Shown: positions 27,396 to 35,781 of the stretch, piece by piece
How positions within the stretch are numbered: the stretch's first letter is position 1
How the letters are laid out: every line of letters begins with the position of its first letter
NCBI RefSeq assembly: GCF_035917275.1
Contig: NZ_CP108508.1
Location: 5,952,001 to 6,016,000 of the forward strand
Reading direction: 5' to 3'
Length of the DNA: 64,000 nt
From: Streptomyces sp. NBC_01237
Lineage (GTDB): Bacteria; Actinomycetota; Actinomycetes; Streptomycetales; Streptomycetaceae
Program-made: the position numbers and the translations under genes
The notes under the pieces: model-generated
The model's database searches: none
Seen by the model: only the letters and a program-made list of their open reading frames with translations
What the model was told of the DNA's origin: nothing

Positions 27396-27650
27396 TCAGG
27401 CGGCCAGCGCCTGCTTCACCTGGGCCAGCGAGGGGTTCGTCATGACCGACTCGGTGCCGGACGGCGCGACGACGAGAAGCGTCGGGACCGTCTGGTTTCC
27501 GCCATTCGCCTTCTCGACGAACGCCGCCGAATCCGGGTCGTGCTCGATGTTGACCTCGGTGTACGGGATGCCTTCGCGGTCCATCTGGCCCTTGAGCCGG
27601 CGGCAGTAGCCGCACCACGTGGTGCTGTACATCGTCACAGTGCCCGGCAT
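27396..27650 (-). CDS. mrx1: Mycoredoxin-1-like glutaredoxin
   Basis: Thioredoxin-fold protein of 84 residues (MPGTVTMYSTTWCGYCRRLK at the start). The CGYC redox motif at about residues 13-16, the TVPTLL cis-Pro strand (about 55) and the small size match mycoredoxin-1, which reduces mycothiol mixed disulfides. The start at 27650 is supported by a GAGGAG site upstream on the minus strand; a longer frame reaching 27827 lacks support. The position between nudC and uvrD2 matches the mycobacterial mrx1. Electron supply would be mycothiol and its reductase. Confidence 0.92.
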   Translation of the reverse strand: MPGTVTMYSTTWCGYCRRLKGQMDREGIPYTEVNIEHDPDSAAFVEKANGGNQTVPTLLVVAPSGTESVMTNPSLAQVKQALAA

Positions 27651-27944
27651 GTCGCTCGCGCTCCTCTGTCTCGTCCGTCTGGCTGCAAAGCTGGAAGCTG
27701 GAATGTGCGTTCCCGCACGGAGTGGAACGTACGGGACCCGGCCACCATTCCCGCAACGGGCCGGACACACCGCGCGAGCGACGGGGATCGGCCGCGGCCG
27801 TACGGAACCGTCCGTGGCCGGCGCCACATCGGCCGATGCGGGCGGCTGTGGTCAGTACGACACCGCCCGTGGTTTGTACGACGGATGCGGCATCCCTGTG
27901 GACAACCTCCGCACCAGCCCCTCGCGACCTGGCAGCATGGCGGG

Positions 27945-30164
27945 GTGACAGCAGCAACGCATTCCACCCTCTTCCCACAGGTCCCCGAGTCCCCGGATGC
28001 CGTGCTCGACGGGCTCGACCCCGAGCAGCGCGAGGTGGCTCTGGCGCTGCACGGACCTGTGTGCGTGCTGGCCGGAGCCGGTACGGGCAAGACGAGAGCG
28101 ATCACGCATCGCATCGCGTACGGGGTGCGGGCGGGGATCATCCAGCCGACGACGGTGCTCGCTGTCACGTTCACCAACCGGGCCGCGGGCGAGATGCGCG
28201 GCCGGCTCCGCCAGCTCGGTGCCACGGGGGTGCAGGCCCGGACCTTCCACTCCGCGGCGCTGCGGCAGCTCCAGTATTTCTGGCCGAAAGCAGTCGGTGG
28301 CGAGCTGCCCCGCCTGCTGGAACGCAAGGTACAGCTGGTCGCCGAGGCGGCGGCCCGCTGCCAGCTCCGGCTCGACCGCAATGAGCTGCGGGACGTCACG
28401 AGCGAGATCGAGTGGGCCAAGGTCACCCAGACCGTGCCCGCCGACTATCCGGCCGCGGTCGCCAAGACCCAGCGGGACGCGCCGCGCGATCCGGCGGTGC
28501 TCTCCCAGATCTACGCGATGTACGAGCAGCTGAAGCGCGACCGTTCGGTGATCGACTTCGAGGACGTGCTCCTTCTCACTGTCGGCATCCTCCAGGACCG
28601 GCACGACATCGCCGACCACGTGCGCGGCCAGTACCAGCACTTCGTCGTCGACGAGTACCAGGACGTCAGCCCGCTCCAGCAGCGGCTGCTCGACCTCTGG
28701 GTGGGCGACCGGGACAATCTGTGCGTCGTCGGCGACGCCAGCCAGACCATCTACTCCTTCACCGGGGCCACCCCCGACCACCTGCTGAACTTCCGCACCC
28801 GCCATCCGAACGCGACCGTGGTCAAGCTGGTGCGGGACTACCGCTCCACACCCCAGGTCGTCCACCTGGCCAACGGACTGCTGAGCCAGGCCCACGGCAA
28901 GGCGGCCGAGCACCGGCTCGAACTGGTCTCGCAGCGCGACAAGGGCCCGGAACCGTCCTACACGGAGTACCCGGACGAACCCGCCGAGGCCGAAGGCACC
29001 GCCCGCCGCATCCGCGACCTGATCGCCGCGGGTGTCCCGGCCGGTGAGATCGCCGTGCTGTACCGGGTCAACTCCCAGTCCGAGGTCTACGAGCAGGCGC
29101 TGGCGGACGCCGGTGTGCCGTACCAACTGCGCGGCGCCGAGCGGTTCTTCGAGCGCGCGGAGGTACGGGAAGCCGGTGTGGCGCTGCGCGGTGCGGCCCG
29201 CGCCGGGGGCAACGACTCGCTGCTCGACGAGGCGGAGGGCCTGCCCTCGCAGGTGCGGGCGGTGCTCTCCACGAAGGGCTGGACCAGCAGGCCGCCCGCC
29301 GGCTCCGGCGCGGTGCGGGACAAGTGGGAGTCCCTGGCCGCGCTGGTGCGGCTCGCCGAGGACTACGAAACGGCCAAGCCGGGGGCGACCCTCTCCGACC
29401 TGGTCATGGAGCTGGACGAACGCGCCGCCGCCCAGCACGCCCCCACGGTCCAGGGCGTCACCCTGGCCTCGCTCCACTCGGCGAAGGGCCTGGAGTGGGA
29501 CGCCGTGTTCCTGGTCGGCCTCACCGAGGGCATGATGCCGATCGCGTACGCCAAGACCGACGAACAGGTCGAGGAGGAGCGGCGCCTGCTGTACGTCGGG
29601 ATCACCCGGGCCCGCTTCCACCTCTCGCTGTCCTGGGCGGTGTCCCGCTCACCCGGCGGCCGCGCGAGCCGCCGTCCGACCCGCTTCCTGAACGGGCTGC
29701 GGCCGGGCTCGGCGGCGCTCGGCGCCCGGGGCGGCACCGGCGGCACGGGCGGCATCGACCGGGGCTCCGGTACGGCGGGCGGCGAGGGCCGGACGCCGGT
29801 GATCAAGCGGAAGCACCGGGGGCCGGTGCTCTGCCGGGTCTGCGGCAAGACCCTCACCCAGGCCGGTGAGATGAAGCTGATGCGCTGCGAGGACTGCCCG
29901 TCCGACATGGACGAGGCGCTGTACGAGCGGCTGCGCGACTGGCGCGCGGGCCGGGCGGAGGGGCTGCGACAGCCCGCCTACTGCGTGTTCACGGACAAGA
30001 CGCTGATGGCGATCGCCGAGGCGGTGCCGGGCAGTGAGGGCGAGCTGGTCGTCATCGCCGGGGTCGGGAACCGCAAGTTGACCCGCTTCGGCGCCGATGT
30101 GCTGGCCATCTGCGCAGGTGAGGCCCTGGATGAGGAGCGCGCGGAGGGCAGCGACGAGGAGTGA
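27945..30164 (+). CDS. uvrD2: ATP-dependent DNA helicase UvrD2 with HRDC domain
   Basis: Superfamily-1 helicase of 739 residues from GTG 27945. Motor motifs: AGAGTGKTRA (about residue 43), TFTNRAAGEM, VVDEYQDV (about 235), GDASQTIYSFTGA, LASLHSAKGLEWD, and YVGITRARFHLSLSW. After the motor come a tetra-cysteine zinc motif (CRVCGKTL ... CEDCP, about residues 629-650) and an HRDC domain (about 665-735). Mycobacterial UvrD2 has the same arrangement, where the zinc region allows the motor to work without the HRDC domain. The 294 bases separating it from the divergent mrx1 gene hold the promoters of both; no clear -35/-10 pair stands out. Confidence 0.94.
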   Translation: MTAATHSTLFPQVPESPDAVLDGLDPEQREVALALHGPVCVLAGAGTGKTRAITHRIAYGVRAGIIQPTTVLAVTFTNRAAGEMRGRLRQLGATGVQARTFHSAALRQLQYFWPKAVGGELPRLLERKVQLVAEAAARCQLRLDRNELRDVTSEIEWAKVTQTVPADYPAAVAKTQRDAPRDPAVLSQIYAMYEQLKRDRSVIDFEDVLLLTVGILQDRHDIADHVRGQYQHFVVDEYQDVSPLQQRLLDLWVGDRDNLCVVGDASQTIYSFTGATPDHLLNFRTRHPNATVVKLVRDYRSTPQVVHLANGLLSQAHGKAAEHRLELVSQRDKGPEPSYTEYPDEPAEAEGTARRIRDLIAAGVPAGEIAVLYRVNSQSEVYEQALADAGVPYQLRGAERFFERAEVREAGVALRGAARAGGNDSLLDEAEGLPSQVRAVLSTKGWTSRPPAGSGAVRDKWESLAALVRLAEDYETAKPGATLSDLVMELDERAAAQHAPTVQGVTLASLHSAKGLEWDAVFLVGLTEGMMPIAYAKTDEQVEEERRLLYVGITRARFHLSLSWAVSRSPGGRASRRPTRFLNGLRPGSAALGARGGTGGTGGIDRGSGTAGGEGRTPVIKRKHRGPVLCRVCGKTLTQAGEMKLMRCEDCPSDMDEALYERLRDWRAGRAEGLRQPAYCVFTDKTLMAIAEAVPGSEGELVVIAGVGNRKLTRFGADVLAICAGEALDEERAEGSDEE

Positions 30165-30177
30165 GAAAAACTCGTCG

Positions 30178-30217
30178 GGAAAATAGTTTGCGCCTGCCCC
30201 AGTCATCACCATAGGTT
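30178..30217 (+). promoter_or_regulatory. wblC promoter with WhiB7-type AT-rich activator element
   Basis: TTGCGC (30188-30193), an 18-base spacer and TAGGTT (30212-30217) form a good -35/-10 pair. Directly upstream of the -35 is the AT-rich block GGGAAAATAGT (30178-30188), a rare AT-rich patch in this window. WhiB7 proteins bind through their C-terminal AT-hook to an AT-rich element just upstream of the -35 of their target promoters, including their own. The predicted RNA start is near 30224, giving a leader of about 610 bases. Confidence 0.65.
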
Positions 30218-30330
30218 CTTAACCACGGGAACAGCGTCTTCTCTGAAGCCCTGATTCCGTGCTGTACTTATCCGAATACGCAGGACCGGTCCCGGCCGGT
30301 CCCCCGAGACGCCGAGAGGAGGCGATTTCT

Positions 30331-30660
30331 GTGATCAGCATCATCAAGAACGTCAAAATGACCGATCGCTCGGTCGTCTCCGCCTGCTCGCTCGGCCTCG
30401 CCTGCTCTTCGGAATCCGTGCTCCGTGGCACCGGTCTGTCCGGCATCTCTGCCGCCGGTCCGCTGTCTCCGGCCGGCCTCCCCGTGACGCGGGAGCGCAA
30501 TGAGCGACCGATCCAGGCACCGGCGGCAGCAGTAGTGAAGGCGACACAGGCTCAGGCCTATGCCTTTGCGGCAGCCGGTGCAGGAGCCAAGAAGCAGTCG
30601 ACGCAGCACCACACGATGTGGGCCTTCCGTGGGCCTGAACCCTGGAGTGATCCAGCCTGA
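30331..30660 (+). CDS. wblC leader ORF (uORF), 109 codons
   Basis: GTG 30331 follows a perfect AGGAGG (30317-30322) at 8 bases and opens 109 codons ending at TGA 30658-30660. The start is MISIIKNVKMTDRSVV and the end is MWAFRGPEPWSDPA. The product resembles no enzyme family I know and is rich in Ser/Ala/Gly. Reading wblC-type genes by a leader ORF is established in mycobacteria and Streptomyces: stalled or slowed ribosomes on the uORF prevent formation of a downstream terminator. Here the stop codon lies 23 bases before the 5' arm of that terminator, so a ribosome finishing the uORF would occupy the region that can pair with the arm. The peptide may have no function of its own. Confidence 0.75.
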   Translation: MISIIKNVKMTDRSVVSACSLGLACSSESVLRGTGLSGISAAGPLSPAGLPVTRERNERPIQAPAAAVVKATQAQAYAFAAAGAGAKKQSTQHHTMWAFRGPEPWSDPA

Positions 30661-30672
30661 TCCAGATCAGGC
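30655..30672 (+). repeat. Inverted repeat at the end of the wblC uORF
   Basis: GCCTGAT (30655-30661) pairs with ATCAGGC (30666-30672) around CCAG. The hairpin spans the uORF stop codon and may pause ribosomes or be an intermediate of the attenuator folding. Confidence 0.5.
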
Positions 30673-30682
30673 CGGCGCCTTC

Positions 30683-30726
30683 AGGGCCGCGGAACCCCAC
30701 TCGGGATCCGCGGCCCTTTTGTTTTG
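30683..30726 (+). terminator. Intrinsic terminator (attenuator) in the wblC leader
   Basis: AGGGCCGCGGA (30683-30693) pairs with TCCGCGGCCCT (30707-30717) and is followed by TTTTGTTTTG. A U-tract is rare in this GC-rich genome, so this is a genuine Rho-independent terminator placed 107 bases before the wblC start. An alternative pairing of CCTGAA (30634-30639, inside the uORF) with TTCAGG (30680-30685) would block its 5' arm and act as antiterminator. Confidence 0.85.
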
Positions 30727-30832
30727 TCCGAACGGACGAGACGTGACGAAGGAGCCTCGGGACAAGCAGTACCTGGTACCAGCCGCCAACCGGCCAACAG
30801 GCCGGCACGACCAGACGAGGACACCACCCACC

Positions 30833-31201
30833 GTGCAACTCGAAGCGCACGCCCCGTCCGTACCGCTTTCCGACACGATCTCCCCGCCCGGTCTCACGGA
30901 GGACTCCACCTTGATCCCGCTCACCGCGCTCACCGCGCTCGACGACGCCATCGAGAACCTCGGCGTGCCCGTCCCCTGCCGTTCGTACGACCCGGAGGTC
31001 TTCTTCGCCGAGTCCCCGGCCGATGTCGAGTACGCCAAGTCCCTCTGCCGGACCTGCCCGCTCGTCGAGGCGTGCCTCGCCGGGGCCAAGGAGCGGCGCG
31101 AGCCGTGGGGCGTCTGGGGTGGCGAACTCTTCGTGCAGGGCGTTGTCGTCGCCCGCAAGCGGCCGCGTGGCCGTCCGCGCAAGAACCCGGTCGCAGCGTG
31201 A
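30833..31201 (+). CDS. wblC: WblC/WhiB7 redox-responsive transcriptional activator
   Basis: WhiB-family iron-sulfur regulator of 122 residues that activates intrinsic resistance to ribosome-targeting antibiotics with SigA/HrdB. The four cluster cysteines are in VPC and SLCRTCPLVEAC; the SigA-contact turn is GVWGGEL; the C-terminal AT-hook is KRPRGRPRKN, which marks the WhiB7 branch of the family. The GTG at 30833 begins VQLEAHAPSVP; the frame is open to 30560 but upstream codons belong to the leader. Expression is probably controlled at three levels: its own AT-rich promoter, leader attenuation, and cluster redox state. Confidence 0.95.
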   Translation: MQLEAHAPSVPLSDTISPPGLTEDSTLIPLTALTALDDAIENLGVPVPCRSYDPEVFFAESPADVEYAKSLCRTCPLVEACLAGAKERREPWGVWGGELFVQGVVVARKRPRGRPRKNPVAA

Positions 31202-31293
31202 CCGCCGGCCTGGGGGTCAAGGCCCCCACACGAATGAAGCGCCTCGGAACCATCGACCGTCCCCAGACCCATGACCCTCGGAATCAGGCACCA

Positions 31294-31557
31294 ATGATCA
31301 CCCCCACGAAGGAGCCCGTCGGCTCCGCCACTCCCGACGTCACCATCATCGGCGCGAACGACTCGCGTCAGAACAGGACCCGCGAGATGCAACTCATCCC
31401 AGAAGCCCTGGCTCGTGCGCATATGCACGACCGCCTGCGGGAAGCCGAGGCCGACCGCCAGGTTGTGCGCCTGGTGGCCGCCCGGCGGATGCAGCGCCGT
31501 GCGGAGCGCGCCTCGATGCGCGCCCGCCGTGCGCTGGCCATGGCGGTCATGCACTAG
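31294..31557 (+). CDS. Small hypothetical protein downstream of wblC
   Basis: Predicted 87-residue protein. The first half is disordered; the second half is a strongly basic amphipathic helix (Arg-rich, about residues 35-85) ending in AMAVMH. It is compatible with nucleic-acid or ribosome binding, but no family is recognised. ATG 31294 is chosen because the codon pattern sets in there; ATG 31234 is an in-frame alternative. It follows wblC by about 90 bases on the same strand and could share its transcript. Confidence 0.55.
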   Translation: MITPTKEPVGSATPDVTIIGANDSRQNRTREMQLIPEALARAHMHDRLREAEADRQVVRLVAARRMQRRAERASMRARRALAMAVMH

Positions 31558-31693
31558 CACCAACAGGCAAAGAGGGCCACGCCCCGCCGCGGTACGGCCG
31601 AGAACGCCGTACATAGCGAGAACGGGGCGCGGTCCGGAACCACTCGGCTGCTCGGGCAACCGCTCTGCCCGGCCAGTAGCCACCACCCCCACC

Positions 31694-31722
31694 GCGGGGC
31701 CGTCCGAACGGGACGGCCCCGC
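31694..31722 (+). terminator. Terminator after the wblC region
   Basis: GCGGGGCCGTCC (31694-31705) pairs perfectly with GGACGGCCCCGC (31711-31722), loop GAACG. It lies between the small basic protein and the next small gene. Confidence 0.75.
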
Positions 31723-31769
31723 AGTGCGTTGTGCTGTCCCGCTTCGTACCCCGGCGTTATCGTCACGGG

Positions 31770-31973
31770 ATGGACGAGGAAACGCATCCCCCTGAACAGC
31801 CGGGCGCCGCACCTGTGGTGTGCGCCCGCTGCGACACCGCCGCCGACGGTGACACGGCCCCGCCGACCTGGATCTGCTCGGTGGAGAACGGACGCCGCCA
31901 CTACCTCTGCGACGACTGCGCCCGCACCCACCTCAGGTCCATCGAAAGCCGCCTCGACTCCGCCTGGTGGTGA
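31770..31973 (+). CDS. Small zinc-ribbon-like protein
   Basis: Protein of 67 residues with two CxxC pairs (CARCD near residue 19 and CDDC near 51) separated by about 28 residues, which fits a single structural zinc site. The remainder is acidic at the N terminus and basic-aromatic at the C terminus (SAWW end). It converges with the ABC1-kinase gene, whose end lies about 100 bases downstream. I do not recognise a named family. Confidence 0.65.
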   Translation: MDEETHPPEQPGAAPVVCARCDTAADGDTAPPTWICSVENGRRHYLCDDCARTHLRSIESRLDSAWW

Positions 31974-32070
31974 ACCGCCCCGCGGGCGGCTCCGCCGGCC
32001 CAGCCCCGTCCGGCCCTCCGGCCGCTCCGGTCATCCCCGCCCCACGCAGGCGCTCCGCCCGCACCGGCAC

Positions 32071-33501
32071 CTACACCTCGACGGCCGTGTCCTCCTGCTC
32101 GCTCTCCGCTCCGGTCCCCTGCTCGTCGGCCACCTCGCCGGCCTCCTTGTCGTACTCCGCGAGGAATCCCGGCAGCCAGGATTCGAGTTCGTCCCGCAGC
32201 CGGACCGTCGCCCCCAGCTGGCACAGCACCCCGATCGTGCTCAGCGTCACCCGGTGTATCAGCAGATAGGACGGCGGAAGGTTCAGCTGCTTGCCCAGCT
32301 GATGGGCGGGGGAGCGCGGATCCGCGATCCGGGCCGCCTGCGTCCGCAGCCAGCCGCGGGTGAACGTGAACTCCTCCACCTGCGCGGGTTCGATGATCGG
32401 CAGCAGATAGTCGAGCACCGCGTCCGGTACGAGGTCGATCGAGTCCTTGACGAACCCCTCCTCCCGAAGCAGCCCGTACACCGCCTCGGCGTCGCCCTCC
32501 AGCGTCAGCCGCAGGGAGTCACCGATGTTCCGCGGCAGCCCGCCCGGCAGCCGGTCCACCGTTCCGAAGTCCAGCACGCCGAGCCGCCACCGCCCGCCGT
32601 CGCCGTCGTCACCGTCTTCGGTCACCGCGGGCAGCAGCCGGAAGTTGCCCGGATGCGGGTCGGCGTGCAGCAGGCCGGTGCGGGCCGGACCCGAGAAGAG
32701 GAAGCGCGCCAGCAACTGTCCCGCGCGGTCCCGCTGCTCCGTCGTGCCCTCCGCGATCACCTCGGACAGCGGGATTCCGTCGATCCACTCGGTCACCAGC
32801 ACCTGATCCGACTGGTGCACCACCCCGGGGATCACCACATCGGGATCGTCCTCGAACTCCGCGGCGTGCTCCTGCTGGGCCCGCGCCTCCAGTTCGTAGT
32901 CCAGCTCCTCGGACACCCGGTCGCGCAGCTCCTTGATCAGGGGCTTGATGTCCATCCCGGGGATCAGCGGGCCGAGCAGCCTGGCGAAGCGGCTGAGCTG
33001 TGTGAGATCCGAGAGCAGCGCCTCACCCGCGCCCGGATACTGCACCTTCACGGCGACCTCGCGGCCGTCGTGCCACACGGCCCGGTGCACCTGCCCGATC
33101 GACGCGGCAGCCGACGGCTTGTCCTCGAACTCCTCGAACAGCTCCCGCCAGTCCTCACCGAGCCGTTCCGCGAGCACCCCGTGGACGGTGCGGGTCGGCA
33201 TGGGCGGCGCCGCTTCCTGCAGTTTGGTCAGTGCCGCCCGGTAGGGACCCGCGACCTCCTCGGGCAGGGCCGACTCGAAGACGGAGAGCGCCTGGCCGAG
33301 CTTCATGGCCCCGCCCTTCAACTCGCCCAAGGTCTTGAACAGCTGGTCCGCCGTGCGCTGCTGCACCTCGCGCGCGACGAGCTCCGCGGACTTGCCGCCG
33401 ATCCGCTTGCCCAGGCCCCAGGTGGCACGGCCGGCGAAGCCGAGCGGGAGCGCGGCCAGTTTGGCGGTACGGGTGACCGCCTTCCGGGGTAGATCAGACA
33501 T
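32071..33501 (-). CDS. ABC1/UbiB family atypical kinase-like protein
   Basis: Protein of 476 residues with the ABC1 (AarF/UbiB/COQ8) signature: the KxGQ helix LKGGAMKLGQALSVFE near residue 62, QEAAPPMPT, ASIGQVHRAVW with the Ala-rich loop, VAVKVQYPG with the ATP Lys, LLHADPHPGNFR (catalytic loop, about 294) and LGVLDFGTVDRL (DFG). All kinase-like catalytic residues are present. Members act in quinone biosynthesis or lipid homeostasis; the exact substrate in Actinobacteria is unknown. A GGAGG site lies 5 bases before the ATG. Its mycobacterial counterpart lies next to whiB7 as well. Confidence 0.92.
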   Translation of the reverse strand: MSDLPRKAVTRTAKLAALPLGFAGRATWGLGKRIGGKSAELVAREVQQRTADQLFKTLGELKGGAMKLGQALSVFESALPEEVAGPYRAALTKLQEAAPPMPTRTVHGVLAERLGEDWRELFEEFEDKPSAAASIGQVHRAVWHDGREVAVKVQYPGAGEALLSDLTQLSRFARLLGPLIPGMDIKPLIKELRDRVSEELDYELEARAQQEHAAEFEDDPDVVIPGVVHQSDQVLVTEWIDGIPLSEVIAEGTTEQRDRAGQLLARFLFSGPARTGLLHADPHPGNFRLLPAVTEDGDDGDGGRWRLGVLDFGTVDRLPGGLPRNIGDSLRLTLEGDAEAVYGLLREEGFVKDSIDLVPDAVLDYLLPIIEPAQVEEFTFTRGWLRTQAARIADPRSPAHQLGKQLNLPPSYLLIHRVTLSTIGVLCQLGATVRLRDELESWLPGFLAEYDKEAGEVADEQGTGAESEQEDTAVEV

Positions 33502-33562
33502 GTGCCCCTCCAGTTCCCAGACTGCCGTGCCGCTTGAGCCTCCGGTATCGCTGCGTCGGCGG

Positions 33563-34708
33563 TCACCCGGCCATTGTGTCGTGAGCCGGTCCGGCCTCGG
33601 AGGTGAGTTCCCCCTCAGTCTGCCCAGCCGCACCACAGGAACAGTCGAGATGCGGTCCGATCCGTTCCGAGCGCCAGTCCAACAGCGGCAGCGCGGCCTC
33701 CCACCGGGCACCCGTGCTCCCCGGCAGCTCACCGTCCAGGAAGGACAGCGCGTGCGCCGCCGCCAGACCGGCCACCGCCGTGGCCAGCCCCAGGTCACAG
33801 GCCGGTACCGCGCCGCGACGCCCGGACCGCCACTGCGTCAGCATCCTCGGCCACTGCTCGTCCTGGTCCGCGCGCCGCAGTGCCAGACACCCGGCGCATC
33901 CCGTCCCCCCGGGCAGCACGAGCGGGCCGACCACTCCGGTGGCCTCGATCACCCCCGCGTAGAGATGAGGAGTGCCCGACGCGATCCATGGCCCGGCCAC
34001 CGCCGGGTCGGGTGCGTACACCGCGAGCCCGTCCCGAGGGGCGACGACGATCAGGGACAGTCCGGGCTCGCCGCTCTCCGAACGACGGTCCGTCTCCGTC
34101 GCGCGAGGGGATCCGCCGACCGCCGACCGGCGGACCAGCTGGCGGGCGGCGCTGTCCCGCCGCTCCCCGACGGCCGCCGCCGGAAGCCCTCCGGGCGCGA
34201 TGTCCCACGGTTCGGTGTGCCCGCCGTCCAGAACGTCGACCCGGCCCACCCCCGAGCCGGACAGCACCGCGGCGATGGCGGCACCGACCCGGCCGGCCCC
34301 CCTCACCTGGACCCGCATGGCCCGCCGGGCCGCAAGCCGCCGAAGGCCGCTGCCCGGCTCCGGATGGACCACGGAGAGTGAGGCCACGTCCGGGCGCTGC
34401 CGCTCCATGGCCTCGGCACGGTGACGCAGCGCGTCCGCCCCGGGGCCACCCGCCCGTGGATCGTCGAGCAGCCCCGCCGCGGCCAGCCTCTTCACGAGCG
34501 TGTCCACGTGACGGTCCGACAGGTCCAGCGCGCGAGCCTCCTCGCGAAGAAGCGGCAGTCCGCGCGTGCCGTCGAGCAGTTCCAGAAAACTTGCGGTGGC
34601 GATATCCAGCGGTCCCAGCGTCACCGCGTGCGCGGGAGTCACACCGAATTGCACGGTGTTCCGTCCACGCCATGCCCGGCGCAGCGCGGGCTTCAACATC
34701 GGATGCAT
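33563..34708 (-). CDS. ThiF/MoeB-like E1-fold protein
   Basis: Protein of 381 residues with an N-terminal winged-helix-like region (LGPLDIATASFLELLDG, VDTLVKRLAAAGLL) and a C-terminal E1-type Rossmann domain. The nucleotide loop reads VQVRGAGRVGAAIAAVLSG (about residue 127). CAGCL (about 250) and CSCG near the C terminus could hold zinc as in MoeB. ATG 34708 has a GGGGGAG site upstream. Such proteins accompany actinobacterial ABC1 kinases and related families also work with modified peptides (TOMM); here no precursor peptide is seen. Function unproven. Confidence 0.75.
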   Translation of the reverse strand: MHPMLKPALRRAWRGRNTVQFGVTPAHAVTLGPLDIATASFLELLDGTRGLPLLREEARALDLSDRHVDTLVKRLAAAGLLDDPRAGGPGADALRHRAEAMERQRPDVASLSVVHPEPGSGLRRLAARRAMRVQVRGAGRVGAAIAAVLSGSGVGRVDVLDGGHTEPWDIAPGGLPAAAVGERRDSAARQLVRRSAVGGSPRATETDRRSESGEPGLSLIVVAPRDGLAVYAPDPAVAGPWIASGTPHLYAGVIEATGVVGPLVLPGGTGCAGCLALRRADQDEQWPRMLTQWRSGRRGAVPACDLGLATAVAGLAAAHALSFLDGELPGSTGARWEAALPLLDWRSERIGPHLDCSCGAAGQTEGELTSEAGPAHDTMAG

Positions 34709-34982
34709 GACTTCTCCCCCGGTCGGTTTCACGAACTCCGCGCACGGGCGGCGTCCGGCCGCCTCGCATGATCAACAGATGCCCGGATCCACGGTGCGGT
34801 GATCCGTCGTTCCGTACTTCCGCAGATCCGTTCCCAGAATGCAGGCCGACGGCGAAGCGCGCGGAAAGTTGTCCACAGGCATGGGGTATTAGTCGTTCAA
34901 ATGGTGCATGCCATGGAGCGGATCAGCGCCGAACCGACCCGGAGGCGGGACTTCCCCCACTGACAGCGGGTAACGTCGGGGC

Positions 34983-35606
34983 GTGCCCGCCGACCCGTCA
35001 CCCGGTTTTGCCGGGGAGACCCCCGCGCGCAGCGCCGGAACCCCTCAGCGCAGCGCGGCCGCCCCCCAGCCCCGCGCCTCGGCGACGAGCGCGGTCGAGG
35101 TCCGCAGGAGCACCCGGCGCAGAAGAACGGTCTCCGCGTACCGGGAGGGCGGCCGCACGATCGTGCTGATCCCCGCCCGGATGTCGGAGGCGGAGGAGCA
35201 GCGCTGGGTGGGCCTGATGCTCGACAAGCTCGCGGCCCAGGAGAGCAAGCGCGTCTTCGGGGACAGCGAGCTGGCAGCGCGTGCCGAGCGGCTGTCCGCC
35301 CTGTATTTCGACGGTCGGGCCAGGCCCGTGTCGGTGCGCTGGGTGACCAACCAGAACACCCGGTGGGGGTCCTGCACCCCGGCCGAGGGCAGTATCCGGC
35401 TCTCGCACCGGCTTCAGGGGATGCCGGAGTACGTCGTCGACTACGTACTCGTCCACGAGCTGGCCCACCTGCTGGTTCCCGGTCACGGCCCGCGGTTCTG
35501 GCGCCTTCTGGAAACGTATCCGCGTACCGAACGGGCCCGTGGCTATCTCGAAGGAGTGGTGGCGGCCGATCAGCTGCCGCACCTGCCCGCCGCACGCGAG
35601 GAGTGA
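34983..35606 (+). CDS. M48/YgjP-like zinc metallopeptidase
   Basis: Protein of 207 residues from GTG 34983 with the YgjP (DUF45) core: VRWVTNQNTRWGSCTP, IRLSHRLQGMP and VDYVLVHELAHLLVPGHGPRFW, where HELAH supplies two zinc His and the catalytic Glu and the following His is the third ligand. The N-terminal 50 residues are a disordered basic extension. The family is often paired with DNA-repair genes, but its substrate is unknown. It is divergent from the ThiF-like gene. Confidence 0.85.
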   Translation: MPADPSPGFAGETPARSAGTPQRSAAAPQPRASATSAVEVRRSTRRRRTVSAYREGGRTIVLIPARMSEAEEQRWVGLMLDKLAAQESKRVFGDSELAARAERLSALYFDGRARPVSVRWVTNQNTRWGSCTPAEGSIRLSHRLQGMPEYVVDYVLVHELAHLLVPGHGPRFWRLLETYPRTERARGYLEGVVAADQLPHLPAAREE

Positions 35607-35655
35607 CGTCCGCCGCACGCGAGGAGCGAGGGTCGGCGCACGCGAAGAGTGAAGG
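35587..35655. repeat. 23-bp tandem repeat spanning the end of the YgjP-like gene
   Basis: Three copies (period 23, anchored at CACGCGA in 35593, 35616 and 35639) begin in the last codons of the metallopeptidase gene, so the stop region itself is repeated. They end in the 175-base gap before the TerD-AIM24 gene. Confidence 0.85.
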
Positions 35656-35708
35656 CCGATGTACGTGACAGGTGACGTTCGGTGATTCTGTACCGGGTGT
35701 GTACCGAC

Positions 35709-35739
35709 TTGGCTCATTGTCGTGGTTTGCGGTTAGCCT
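35709..35739 (+). promoter_or_regulatory. Possible promoter of the TerD-AIM24 operon
   Basis: TTGGCT (35709-35714) and TAGCCT (35734-35739) are spaced by 19 bases, about 43 bases before the gene start. The spacing is longer than ideal, so this is a weak call. Confidence 0.35.
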
Positions 35740-35781
35740 GACGCGACGTATTCACCTCGGGATGGGGGACGGTCGTTACGC

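Noticed and set aside
27357..27944. Plus-strand frame extension upstream of uvrD2
   Set aside because: It overlaps the mrx1 gene in antisense and lacks a ribosome-binding site. GTG 27945 starts the conserved protein.
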